This document shows positions 34,970-44,131 of a stretch of DNA of 64,000 nt, in pieces. Location: contig JAEYPN010000030.1 of the NCBI GenBank assembly GCA_023410715.1, forward strand, positions 228,659 to 292,658, written 5' to 3'. Under the pieces are notes generated by a model. It worked only from the letters and a program-made list of their open reading frames with translations. It was not told the DNA's origin and made no database searches. Within the stretch, counting starts at the first letter, position 1, and each line of letters opens with the position of its first letter. The translations under genes were made by a program, and so were the position numbers. The stretch is from Bacillota bacterium. GTDB lineage: Bacteria > Bacillota_I > Bacilli_A > Izemoplasmatales > UBA1188.

Positions 34970-35589
34970 AAAATCTCCTTATAATTTTTTTATATTATTA
35001 ATCTTATTAATATAATAAAAATATTTTTTAAATAAAAGATATTTTATTATTAATAAGTTAAATAAACCCATCCCTCTTACTAAATTATATAGGTTACTCA
35101 AGATATCTAGAATTTTTTTGTAAAGTAATCTTTTAGAAATTATATTTTATTATTTTTTAGTTAAAAAAATTGTCAATTAATATAAACCTAAGGAGATTAT
35201 ATTTAAATCATTTATTAATGCGCTAAGTCTATAAATCTTCTTATATTATAAGCTTATTATAAGCTCTATTATTACATTTAGAATGTTTAAAACCATTTTA
35301 TTATCAATGTATTGATTATACCATATTTACCTTTTAAAAAATATAAAGGGTATAAAATCTACCTTTAAAATTTTCTATAAAGTGTTACTTCGTATTTAAA
35401 ACAAAAAAGACTGCAGGTAAATAAAATTTACGGGCAGTCTAAGACTTGTAAACATTTGAATATACAAATTTTAATCTATATATTCGATTTATGTTAAGCT
35501 TTTTAAAATTATTCAGTAATTTCTAAATAGATAAAAAACTATCAACAAATTTACTTTTTTAGAAGCCTGAAAGGTATAAAATCTACCTA
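34970..35589. other. 620-bp AT-rich spacer
   Basis: No gene seen on either strand. It contains a terminator for the MFS gene (35408-35440) and two copies of a 16-bp direct repeat, GGTATAAAATCTACCT, at 35349-35364 and 35573-35588; the second touches the MFS stop codon. This suggests a small local duplication. Confidence 0.5.
35408..35440 (-). terminator. terminator downstream of the MFS gene
   Basis: AGACTGC...GCAGTCT stem with inner pairing and TTTTTTG after it on the minus strand, about 150 bases past the MFS stop. Confidence 0.7.
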
Positions 35590-37170
35590 CTAATCATCTA
35601 AAGATTCAAACGCTTCAATTTTAGAAGTTGGGATTGGTTTTGAATCACCATGTTTTACAAATGACATCGTAATAAATGCTAGAATACTAAAGAATACGCA
35701 ATATGGAAATAACACTGTCATAGTCTTAAATGCATCCATTAACATACCTGATAAAACTGGTGTTATAATTTGGGCAGCCATTGATGCAGTATAATAAATA
35801 CCTGTATACTTACCAACATTTCCACCTCTGCTCATTTCAACAATCATTGGATATGAGTTAACATTAATTGTTGCCCAGCCTACTCCTGCTAAAGCCATTG
35901 TTATAATAATTAGGAATGCAGCATTTTCTCTTATAAATGAAGCAATCAAGAAAGCTGTAAATAAAATTATAATGCCGGCTAAAATTGTTTTCTTGCGTCC
36001 AACTTTTGAAGAAATAATACCAATTGGAATATAACAGATGATAGCAGCGCCGTTAGCAATTAATAATGGTAAGTTATATCCAGTATCTAAAACATTACTT
36101 GCATAAACTGAAAATTTTGAAGTAGCTCCATTATATGCCATAAACCAGAAAATTATTGATGCTAAAATTAAAGCAAATGATTTTCTAACATCCTTTGGCA
36201 TTTTATCATCACCTGGTTGATTATTATCAGTTTCGTCCTCTAAGTTATACTCTTTTTGAACTTGATGCATTTCTTCAACTAATTTAGGTTCTTTAACTTT
36301 TATAACAAAGAAAATTAAACAAGCAATCATGATGATGCTCACTACAATAAATAATATTGTATAGCTTTCATAATCCTTTGCAAAGATTGACATTAATAAT
36401 AAACTTGTGATACCACCAACAGCTCCCATTAAATTAATAATGGCATTAGCTTTACTTCTTAAAGGTTTTGGTGTAACATCTGGCATCAGTGAAACAGCTG
36501 GTGTTCTAAATGTTGACATCGCAATTAATACAAAGAATAACATGACAATAAATCCAATAAAATAAGTAATGTTTTTAGCACGAATATCAGCAACATATGG
36601 TGCTCTAACCTGTGTTGCTAATTCCTTTGATTCATAGTATGTTATATTTCCATCTGCTTCAAAAGAGAAAATCTTTTGACCTTCACTTGCGATTACTATC
36701 TTATCTTTAAGTTCGGGTGCTTCTTGTGAGCCAAATAAATTAGTGAAAAAAGATTTGATTGAATCATTATTGTCTTCATTTGCCAATACCTTAACTGTAT
36801 AAGCCATATCTTTTTCAGCAATAATGGTTACAATTGGTTTGATATTTTCCTCACGTACCTTAGCGTTTTGAGCGTTATCAAATAAAGATACACCTGTAAA
36901 CAAGAAAGCTGCAACAATAGTTCCGATAAAAATATATGGCGTTCTTTTCCCATATTTTGTCTTAGTTTTATCAGATAATGCCCCAAAAATAGGAAGTAAG
37001 ATAATTGCAACAATATTATCTAAAGCCATTACTACACCAGATAATGTTTGGTTTAATCCAAAACTATCGATTAACATTTTTGCAATTATTTGATCATAAA
37101 CTTGCCAAAATACTTGGATTAATAAAAATGCGAATCCAACATAAATTATTTTTTTAGTGTTTAATTTCAT
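35590..37170 (-). CDS. MFS transporter, GPH/SLC45-like, with large extracytoplasmic insert
   Basis: Probable sugar or glycoside carrier. 526 residues and about 12 membrane helices. The N-terminus (FAFLLIQVFWQVYDQIIAKML, LPIFGALSDKTKTKYGKRTPYI) matches sugar:cation symporters of the MFS_2/SLC45 type. Between the third and fourth helices, residues about 105-195 form a polar insert (for example SFFTNLFGSQEAPELKDK, SFEADGNITYYESKEL), which normal members lack. ATG follows AAGGAG. It lies next to a glycerophosphodiesterase on the other strand. Confidence 0.8.
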   Translation of the reverse strand: MKLNTKKIIYVGFAFLLIQVFWQVYDQIIAKMLIDSFGLNQTLSGVVMALDNIVAIILLPIFGALSDKTKTKYGKRTPYIFIGTIVAAFLFTGVSLFDNAQNAKVREENIKPIVTIIAEKDMAYTVKVLANEDNNDSIKSFFTNLFGSQEAPELKDKIVIASEGQKIFSFEADGNITYYESKELATQVRAPYVADIRAKNITYFIGFIVMLFFVLIAMSTFRTPAVSLMPDVTPKPLRSKANAIINLMGAVGGITSLLLMSIFAKDYESYTILFIVVSIIMIACLIFFVIKVKEPKLVEEMHQVQKEYNLEDETDNNQPGDDKMPKDVRKSFALILASIIFWFMAYNGATSKFSVYASNVLDTGYNLPLLIANGAAIICYIPIGIISSKVGRKKTILAGIIILFTAFLIASFIRENAAFLIIITMALAGVGWATINVNSYPMIVEMSRGGNVGKYTGIYYTASMAAQIITPVLSGMLMDAFKTMTVLFPYCVFFSILAFITMSFVKHGDSKPIPTSKIEAFESLDD

Positions 37171-37292
37171 ATTTTCTCCTTGATTTTATAATACTTCTTC
37201 TTAATTATACCAAAAATTTACTAATTTTACATTATTTATTTATTATTTTTTTGTTTTGTATTATAATACAGTGGTAGAAGTGGAGAGATTTT

Positions 37293-38012
37293 ATGAAGTT
37301 TTTAAAACAAGTAATTTTTGCGCATCGTGGCGCTTCTGGATTAGTCAAACATGAAAATACAATGGAAGCATTTGAAAAATCAGTTGAATTAAAAGCTGAT
37401 GGTATTGAACTTGATATTAGAAAAACGAAGGATCAAAAGATAGTAGTAATTCATAACGATAGCATTAATGATTTAAAAATTTGTGATTTAACCTATGATG
37501 AAATCAAGAAAATAACATTAAGAGAAAATTACATAATCCCATTATTTGAAGATGTGCTTAAGTTTTCTAAAAGCCGCATTTTGTTAGATATTGAAGTTAA
37601 AGAATCAGGATATGAGAAAGAAATCATCGACCTAGTTTTAAAATATTTAAAGTATGATGAATTTTACTTACGCTCTTTTCATAAAGAAAGTGTGAAACTT
37701 TTTAAAGAACTTGACAAAAATATTACAACAGTACTGCTTCTTGGTGGTGATAATGGTAAAGGATTTAAAGGACGCTGTAAAGAAATTTTTCCAAACAGCT
37801 ATATCAAATACACTAAGTGTGATATAATTTCTCCCCATTATCGTTTGTTACTTTTTGGTTTCATTAAAAGAATGCACATAAAAAAAATCCCTGTAATAGT
37901 TTGGACTGTCAATGAAGAAAAACGAATGTATGACATTCTTCATAAAAAAAAGGCCGATGGAATTATTACTAATTTTCCAAATATTGGCCTTGAGATTTTA
38001 AACAAAAAATAA
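37293..38012 (+). CDS. glycerophosphodiester phosphodiesterase
   Basis: Hydrolyses glycerophosphodiesters to glycerol-3-phosphate and an alcohol. 239 residues in one GDPD barrel: FAHRGASGLVKHENTMEAF with the first catalytic His-Arg, GIELDIRKTKD (metal Glu/Asp), VVIHND, LLDIEVKE, and VIVWTVNEEKRM near the end. No signal peptide, so cytosolic, of the UgpQ type. Preceded by TATAAT at 37262 and GGAGAG; followed by a strong terminator. Complements the G3P dehydrogenase operon. Confidence 0.9.
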   Translation: MKFLKQVIFAHRGASGLVKHENTMEAFEKSVELKADGIELDIRKTKDQKIVVIHNDSINDLKICDLTYDEIKKITLRENYIIPLFEDVLKFSKSRILLDIEVKESGYEKEIIDLVLKYLKYDEFYLRSFHKESVKLFKELDKNITTVLLLGGDNGKGFKGRCKEIFPNSYIKYTKCDIISPHYRLLLFGFIKRMHIKKIPVIVWTVNEEKRMYDILHKKKADGIITNFPNIGLEILNKK

Positions 38013-38037
38013 GTATCGATTTTTTATCGATACTTTT
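38011..38037 (+). terminator. bidirectional terminator
   Basis: AAGTATCGAT-N4-ATCGATACTT stem followed by TTTTT; separates the GDPD gene from the polysaccharide operon end. Confidence 0.85.
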
Positions 38038-38049
38038 TTATTTTCATTA

Positions 38050-39903
38050 TTATTCTTTATTATTCCTGTGATATGTCGGTACAATATCTTCAATAAAATG
38101 AAGAATATCTGTTTCATTAATTGTAGCATCATATAACTCACTTAGTTTATCAAATAAGTTCTCATCTAAATTAATTGGTTCACCAATATAGATTAGTTTG
38201 TTATCTGTTTTTTGTAAACCTTCTTCATCCATTAACATTTCTTCATATAGCTTTTCTCCTGGTCTTAAACCAACAACCTCAATCATCATATCGACATTAG
38301 GTGTATAGCCAGATAACTTAATTAAATTTTCTGCTAAATTATAAATCTTAACAGGTTTCCCCATGTCAAGGACAAATATTTCGCCACCTTTAGCGTAGCT
38401 TCCAGCTTGTAAAACTAAGCTTACAGCTTCTGGAATAGTCATAAAAAATCTTGTAATTTCTTTATGAGTAACTGTAACTGGTCCGCCTTCTGCAATTTGT
38501 TTCATAAATAAAGGAATTACTGAACCGTTACTACCTAAAACATTACCAAATCTTGTGGCAACAAACTCAGTTTTTGACTTAGCAGCCATTTCTTGAATAA
38601 TCATTTCACAAATACGTTTAGTTGCGCCCATAACGTTTGTTGGATTAACTGCTTTATCAGTAGAAATCATAATAAATCTTTTAACATTGTACTTATCAGC
38701 TGCTAAAGCGACATTTAATGTCCCAAATACATTATTTTTCACCGCTTCATTAGGGCTTGTCTCCATTAAAGGAACATGCTTATGAGCAGCAGCATGGAAC
38801 ACAATATTAGGCCTATGTGCATCAAAGATATGATCCATCTTGTTTTTATCACGAACGCTAGCAATTAATACTAATAAATCCATTTTTGGATATTTTCTAA
38901 GTAGTTCTTGTTCAATATCATAAGCATTATTTTCATAAATATCCACAATTATTAATTTTTTAGGATTGCTTTTAGCAATTTGCCTACAAAGTTCTGATCC
39001 AATTGATCCGCCACCACCAGTAACTAAGACTACTTGATTGCTTAAATATCCATTAATCTCAGTTAAATTAATTTTAATTGGCTCGCGTCCTAATAAATCT
39101 TCTACTTGAATATCTCGTACCTTACTTAAGATATTTTCATTTTGTACTAACTGATAAATTCCTGGTAATGTTTGAATTCGACACTTAGTTTCTTGACAAA
39201 TTGCAATAATCTTAGCAATTTCACCTTGTGAAATCGAAGGCATCGCAATGATTATATGATTAATGTTATATATTTCACATGCTTTAACAATATCATCTCT
39301 TGTACCAACAATCTTAATACCTTCTAAATACTGTCTGTTTTTGTCTTTATCATCATCTATTATACATATCGGTAACATCTTCATCGATGGGGTGTTCTTC
39401 ATTTCTTTAATAATCATTGTTCCAGCATCTCCTGCTCCAATGATCATCACACGTTTTTTATCTTCTGCTTTATGTTTAACTATTTTGTTACCATTACGGT
39501 AAAAACGAATAAAACGAAACATAAATCGCGATGTAATAGTAAAAAACATTTGAAACATTGAAAAAACTAAACACCATCTAAAAGGAATAAATCTTATATT
39601 TGTCTCATTTAATATACCTGAACAAAAGGAAAAAACAATATTAATAATAAAAATAAAAATCATACAAATTAGAATATTTATAAATTCTTCGACACTAGCA
39701 TAACGCCAAAGTGATGAATAAAGTTTAAAAGCGATAAAAAGAATGAGGGTTAAGGCTACCAAAAAAACACAGTATATTAAGACGTTTTTAAGATAAAAAT
39801 CATTTCCTAGTTCTACAATTATTATGCTTAAAAAACCAGCAATAAAAACACAAAATATATCATATATTACTAATATACCTTTTTTTACATAATTATTATT
39901 CAT
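38050..39903 (-). CDS. CapD/FlaA1-type nucleotide-sugar 4,6-dehydratase, membrane-anchored (intact)
   Basis: Makes a UDP-4-keto-6-deoxy sugar for polysaccharide or glycan synthesis. Four N-terminal membrane helices, a first Rossmann domain (IGAGDAGTMIIKEM), then the catalytic SDR domain: VLVTGGGGSIGSEL, AAAHKHVPLMETSP, STDKAVNPTNVMGATKR and ATRFGNVLGSNGSV, all intact. C-terminal RPGEKLYEEML. The frame is open 11 codons upstream, but AAAGGGAG places the start at ATG 39903 (617 aa). Last visible gene of the cpsCDB operon. Confidence 0.92.
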   Translation of the reverse strand: MNNNYVKKGILVIYDIFCVFIAGFLSIIIVELGNDFYLKNVLIYCVFLVALTLILFIAFKLYSSLWRYASVEEFINILICMIFIFIINIVFSFCSGILNETNIRFIPFRWCLVFSMFQMFFTITSRFMFRFIRFYRNGNKIVKHKAEDKKRVMIIGAGDAGTMIIKEMKNTPSMKMLPICIIDDDKDKNRQYLEGIKIVGTRDDIVKACEIYNINHIIIAMPSISQGEIAKIIAICQETKCRIQTLPGIYQLVQNENILSKVRDIQVEDLLGREPIKINLTEINGYLSNQVVLVTGGGGSIGSELCRQIAKSNPKKLIIVDIYENNAYDIEQELLRKYPKMDLLVLIASVRDKNKMDHIFDAHRPNIVFHAAAHKHVPLMETSPNEAVKNNVFGTLNVALAADKYNVKRFIMISTDKAVNPTNVMGATKRICEMIIQEMAAKSKTEFVATRFGNVLGSNGSVIPLFMKQIAEGGPVTVTHKEITRFFMTIPEAVSLVLQAGSYAKGGEIFVLDMGKPVKIYNLAENLIKLSGYTPNVDMMIEVVGLRPGEKLYEEMLMDEEGLQKTDNKLIYIGEPINLDENLFDKLSELYDATINETDILHFIEDIVPTYHRNNKE

Positions 39904-39922
39904 GACATTTCTCCCTTTTATA

Positions 39923-41722
39923 TCAATCAATATCAATAATTTTATCTACATAAAATTCGATATTCTCCACCTCATTATATGATTTATTACTTAAATCCTC
40001 TATGTCATCCCATAATGATTTTTTATTACTTGACATTTGTTTAACATAAATATAGTTATTATTTGTTTTGTTTAATTTATCTTTATCTATTTCAAATCTA
40101 TGAATAACCTCATGATAAAACTTGTTAGTTATATTAATTTCTGCATCAATATTTAGATTATAGCCTAAGACTTTAACTACTTTTAATGCTAAATCATAAA
40201 TTTTTTCCTGATCACTTAAATCAAACACAAATAAATCATTTCCACACGTAAAATGACTGGTTTCTAAAATCAATGAAACAATTTCTTCTTCTGATAATAA
40301 AAACACCATTTCATTGCGTACATCAATTGTAATCTTATTATATTGAATTAATTCTTCATTAAAACGTGAAATATTGGCATCTTTTCCATATGCTAAATCT
40401 GCGCAAGTAATTATTGCAAACTTAGTACTAGAATTACTCATTGAAGCCATCATTTTTTCACAGATTATATTACTTTTAGAAATAATATTTTCTTTACTTT
40501 CGACATTACTATAATTTATTAGGAAAAAGTTTTTTACCTGATATTTATCAGATAATAGTATTAAATTCTTTGTCCCAATAATATTATTTTTAACAACTTC
40601 ATTCTCATTTAGTTTAATAATATCAACTTTATTATTGCATGGTAAATTATAAACTATTTCTGGATTAAATGTTTCAAAAACATATTTTAATCTTCCAACA
40701 CTTAATACTGAGCCAATAATTAATTCAACTGATATTAAAGGTTCAATTTTTAATAACTTATTTTTTAGATTAAGAAGACCATCCTCAGAAATATCAAATA
40801 ATATTAATTTCTTAATACCAGATTTAGCTATCTCTAAGCTTAACTTTTGACCAAGATTAGAACCTGCCCCACAAATTAAAACAGTCTTTTCTTTTAAAAA
40901 TTTGTATATTTCTTCATTATTGACTTGAATTTTTTCCCTCTCATTCAAATCATCTAAATTAATTCCCCGCATATGTCTAATCGAGTTTTGTCCATTCATC
41001 ATTTGATATATACTTGGCATAATCTTAATTTTACATTTTGTATCTTGACAAATTCTAATGATTCTTGATTTCGATTTAGCATCAGTAGATGGTATCGAAA
41101 TAATTATGACATCAATGGCGTATTTAACCGCTAAACGAGGAATATCCTGTGTAGTACCAACAATTTTGATACCATCGACTTCAATGTTCTTTTTAGTAGT
41201 GTCATCATCTACAATACAACATGGTTGCATATTAGTCACTCTTGATTGTAACAATTCTTTAATCAAATAATTAGCAGCATCTCCAGCCCCAACAATCATT
41301 ACTCTTTCACTTAATTCTTTATGATTATTTACGTTATTATACCTTCTTATAACCCGCGGAAAGAAACGGCTTAAACATAAGGCATTAAAATAAGCAATTC
41401 CATAAAGGATGCTCCAACCGTTTGATAATTTTCCTGTAAATCCTACAACAAATAAGTTTACGATTGTAATTAAAACTGATGCAGTTAATATTCTTAATAA
41501 TTCAGTAACACTTGCGTAACGCCAAATGCTTCTATAAAGTCTACATACAATTAAACATATTATAGTGATTCCAACTAAAATAAAAACATATAAGTTAAAA
41601 AAAGCTATATTATTCGGGTAATTTTCATCTTTTAAGATCCATGTGGTCAAAAAAGAAATTCCGAACACCGCCAAAATATCGTATATAATATAGATAATTT
41701 TATTTATATGTTTATTATTCAT
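39923..41722 (-). CDS. CapD-like paralogue with degenerate active site
   Basis: 599 residues with the same plan as its downstream neighbour: four membrane helices, first Rossmann domain (VGAGDAANYLIKEL) and second SDR-like domain. In the second domain the catalytic elements are lost. TGGGGSIG is CGAGSNLG, AAHKHVPLME is reduced to LPCNNKVDIIK, and STDKAVNPTNVMGATKR becomes NYSNVESKENIISKSN. The frame is open and the ribosome site good, so this is an expressed pseudoenzyme rather than a pseudogene. It may regulate or scaffold the intact CapD, or act as initiating membrane protein. It arose by tandem duplication. Confidence 0.85.
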   Translation of the reverse strand: MNNKHINKIIYIIYDILAVFGISFLTTWILKDENYPNNIAFFNLYVFILVGITIICLIVCRLYRSIWRYASVTELLRILTASVLITIVNLFVVGFTGKLSNGWSILYGIAYFNALCLSRFFPRVIRRYNNVNNHKELSERVMIVGAGDAANYLIKELLQSRVTNMQPCCIVDDDTTKKNIEVDGIKIVGTTQDIPRLAVKYAIDVIIISIPSTDAKSKSRIIRICQDTKCKIKIMPSIYQMMNGQNSIRHMRGINLDDLNEREKIQVNNEEIYKFLKEKTVLICGAGSNLGQKLSLEIAKSGIKKLILFDISEDGLLNLKNKLLKIEPLISVELIIGSVLSVGRLKYVFETFNPEIVYNLPCNNKVDIIKLNENEVVKNNIIGTKNLILLSDKYQVKNFFLINYSNVESKENIISKSNIICEKMMASMSNSSTKFAIITCADLAYGKDANISRFNEELIQYNKITIDVRNEMVFLLSEEEIVSLILETSHFTCGNDLFVFDLSDQEKIYDLALKVVKVLGYNLNIDAEINITNKFYHEVIHRFEIDKDKLNKTNNNYIYVKQMSSNKKSLWDDIEDLSNKSYNEVENIEFYVDKIIDID

Positions 41723-41723
41723 T

Positions 41724-42437
41724 TTATTCCTCTTTTGTTTCGATTATTCTATTCGCATTTAGATAAAATAATTGTTCTGCATAAGTTACCCCGAACTTTT
41801 TACAAATAAAATTGTATACTTTTTGCATTTCATTTTCTCTAAAAGAGTGGATATCGCTGCTAACAAAATCCACAAATCCTTTTTTAAGTAATGCAATAGC
41901 AACTTTTTTACAAGTTGCCCCTTCTTTCCCCGTTAGCGATGAGGCGTTTATTTGTAACAAACCACCTAATCTCTTAATTTCCTCAATTGTTTCTAATTCC
42001 CTTAAATATGGATATCTTTCAATATGTGCAATAATTGGAATATAACCTCTTAGCCCAAGGGTATATACTAATTCACATACATCATATTCATCCTTTGTTG
42101 AAAACTCTACTAAAATATATTTAGTTCCATTCATTGTTAAAACTTCATTATTTTCTAATTTATCTATTATATTTATACGCTTGCTTACGTAAATTTCTTG
42201 ACCTAAGTAAAGCTTAATATTAAGATTTTCTTCATTAATCTTTTTCTTTAAATTTTCAAACTCAAATTTAATTATACCCTGCGATGTCTCAAATACAGAT
42301 TTGTGATAATGCGGAGTTAATATGATTTTGTCAACATTATTTTTAGTTTCTTCTTTGAGCATTCTTACTGCGTCTTCATAATTTGAAGTTCCATCATCAA
42401 CAAATGGAATTATATGCGAGTGAATGTCCGTAAACAT
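41724..42437 (-). CDS. CpsB/YwqE-type protein-tyrosine phosphatase (PHP domain)
   Basis: Manganese-dependent phosphatase that removes phosphate from the CpsD tyrosine kinase and so sets polysaccharide chain export. 237 residues: FTDIHSHIIPFVDDG with the first metal histidines, ILTPHYH, YILVEFS, PIIAHIERYPYL and FVSSDIHSFRE. Three bases after cpsD and directly before the CapD paralogue. Confidence 0.92.
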   Translation of the reverse strand: MFTDIHSHIIPFVDDGTSNYEDAVRMLKEETKNNVDKIILTPHYHKSVFETSQGIIKFEFENLKKKINEENLNIKLYLGQEIYVSKRINIIDKLENNEVLTMNGTKYILVEFSTKDEYDVCELVYTLGLRGYIPIIAHIERYPYLRELETIEEIKRLGGLLQINASSLTGKEGATCKKVAIALLKKGFVDFVSSDIHSFRENEMQKVYNFICKKFGVTYAEQLFYLNANRIIETKEE

Positions 42438-42439
42438 AT

Positions 42440-43162
42440 TTATTTTTTATCTCCGTAATTATAATATCCATAGTTAGTGTAAGCATTCTTTTCGTTTCTT
42501 TTTGGATCATAGAATGTAAAGACACAACCAATAAACCTAATATTATTTTTCTTAAGTTGACTTATTGCTTCTTTTACTTGGGCTTTTTTAGTTCTACCAT
42601 AAGCCACAACAAATAATAAGCCATCAGCCAATCTAGAAATATGAATAAAATCACTTACAATAAGTACTGGTGGTGTGTCAATCAAAACATAATCATATTG
42701 AGTTTTTAATGTTTTAATTAAATTTTTAAGTTTTTCTGAAAGAAGAATGACAGCTGAATTAGAAAATTCAGAGCCACGATTAATAATATCTACACCATAT
42801 TCTGTATGTTTAATTAATCCATCCATATCGATGGTGTTTAACATGTACTCGCTTAAGCCATCAACGTTTTCTATATTAAATGCTCTGTGTAATCGTGGTT
42901 TTCTAATATCTAAATCTACACAAACTACTTTTTTTCCATCTTGAGCTAATGATACAGCTAAATTTGAAATTGTTGTAGTCTTTGCCTCACCTTGTACTGA
43001 TGAAGTTACTTGAATAACATTATTTTTACCATCAACATTGTAAAATAAAATGTTATCTTTAAGTCTTATATATGATTCTTTTAAATTAATGTAATCTTTT
43101 TCGTTATATACAATAGAACTTGAACGAGACATCGTTTTTGATTTTTTATCTATGATCGACAT
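42440..43162 (-). CDS. CpsD/CapB-type bacterial tyrosine kinase
   Basis: Autophosphorylating BY-kinase controlling capsule or EPS assembly. 240 residues: Walker A region SSVQGEAKTTTISNLA (Ala in place of the usual second Gly of GEGK), Walker A' VCVDLDIRKPRLHRAF, Walker B VLIDTPPVL, and a C-terminal tyrosine cluster YTNYGYYNYGDKK that is the phosphorylation site. Its ATG overlaps the cpsC stop by one base, and CpsC supplies its membrane activator. Confidence 0.92.
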   Translation of the reverse strand: MSIIDKKSKTMSRSSSIVYNEKDYINLKESYIRLKDNILFYNVDGKNNVIQVTSSVQGEAKTTTISNLAVSLAQDGKKVVCVDLDIRKPRLHRAFNIENVDGLSEYMLNTIDMDGLIKHTEYGVDIINRGSEFSNSAVILLSEKLKNLIKTLKTQYDYVLIDTPPVLIVSDFIHISRLADGLLFVVAYGRTKKAQVKEAISQLKKNNIRFIGCVFTFYDPKRNEKNAYTNYGYYNYGDKK

Positions 43163-43902
43163 TATTTATCTCCTCCGATTTTGGCATCTTCTACTAATGT
43201 TAATACATTTATACCAAATGTTTCTTCAAATTCAGTTTTAGATGTATATGTATCATCCATTAAATATTTAACTAAGATTATTCCATATGATAAGATTACG
43301 CCTACTAAAAATGTTATGATAATAATTACTGAAGCTCCTCTTGAGCCTGTTGTTTCAGTCGCTTCATTTAATAAGAATAATTTATTAGCTAAAAAACCTC
43401 CTGCTACTGTATATTCTTCTTTGTCACCGACTATTTTCTTTTCGTTAGAAAGGCGAATAGCTTCTTCAACAATTGCGTTTGCTACTTTTATCGCTTCTTC
43501 GCTATTATTTGACTCATAAGAAATAGTAACAAGTAAATTTCCACTATCAGTTGTAACAGAAACTTTTTCTCTTAATGCTTTTGGCGAAATTCCCGTTTTT
43601 TCAGAAACAGCCTTTAATACGGCATCACTTGTTAAGAAACCTTTAAAAGTATTTACCATATAGTTTGAAAGCAAATAATTTTGATATTCATTTGATTGAT
43701 CGCCAGGTGCTGTTTGACTTACAACCATTGCTTGTGTTTGTGCTTTGTAGGTAGTTTCTTTAAATACTAATCCATATATCGCACCAATAATTGTACAAAA
43801 AAGTGTAATAATAATGATAAAAATGATATTCTTTTTAAAAAGGCTGAATAACTCACCAAATGTTACTCCACTTTCCTGCTCAAAGTTTTTTTCAGTGTCC
43901 AT
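43162..43902 (-). CDS. CpsC/Wzz-type polysaccharide chain-length and kinase activator protein
   Basis: Membrane partner of CpsD. 246 residues with two transmembrane helices (about 28-50 and 190-212) around an extracellular domain, and a short cytoplasmic C-terminus that activates the kinase. YKAQTQAMVVS and VKVANAIV-like IKVANAIVEEAI are family traits. First gene of the operon, with a consensus-like promoter only about 15 bases before the ribosome site. Confidence 0.9.
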   Translation of the reverse strand: MDTEKNFEQESGVTFGELFSLFKKNIIFIIIITLFCTIIGAIYGLVFKETTYKAQTQAMVVSQTAPGDQSNEYQNYLLSNYMVNTFKGFLTSDAVLKAVSEKTGISPKALREKVSVTTDSGNLLVTISYESNNSEEAIKVANAIVEEAIRLSNEKKIVGDKEEYTVAGGFLANKLFLLNEATETTGSRGASVIIIITFLVGVILSYGIILVKYLMDDTYTSKTEFEETFGINVLTLVEDAKIGGDK

Positions 43903-43917
43903 AAAATTTCTCCTTTA

Positions 43918-43946
43918 AGTATAATACAATTAATATTCTCTGTCTA
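43918..43946 (-). promoter_or_regulatory. promoter of the polysaccharide operon
   Basis: Minus-strand TAGACA (43946-43941), 17-base spacer, TATACT (43923-43918). Short leader to cpsC. Confidence 0.65.
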
Positions 43947-44131
43947 ATTTAATATTTAATCGATATTTTAGTAAAATCTTAAAGATTTTAACACCAAAAT
44001 CAATTATTATCTATATGTTTTGCTTATTTTTTTTGTAAATAACCTTTTTTTTCTTAAAAAATTCACAAATTATCTATATTGTCTTATTTTATTACAACTT
44101 TTTATAACTTACATTCTTTTAATCTAATCAT

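Noticed and set aside
39923..41722. CapD paralogue as a pseudogene
   Set aside because: The frame is complete, starts with a good ribosome site and keeps membrane and first Rossmann domains; better described as a pseudoenzyme.
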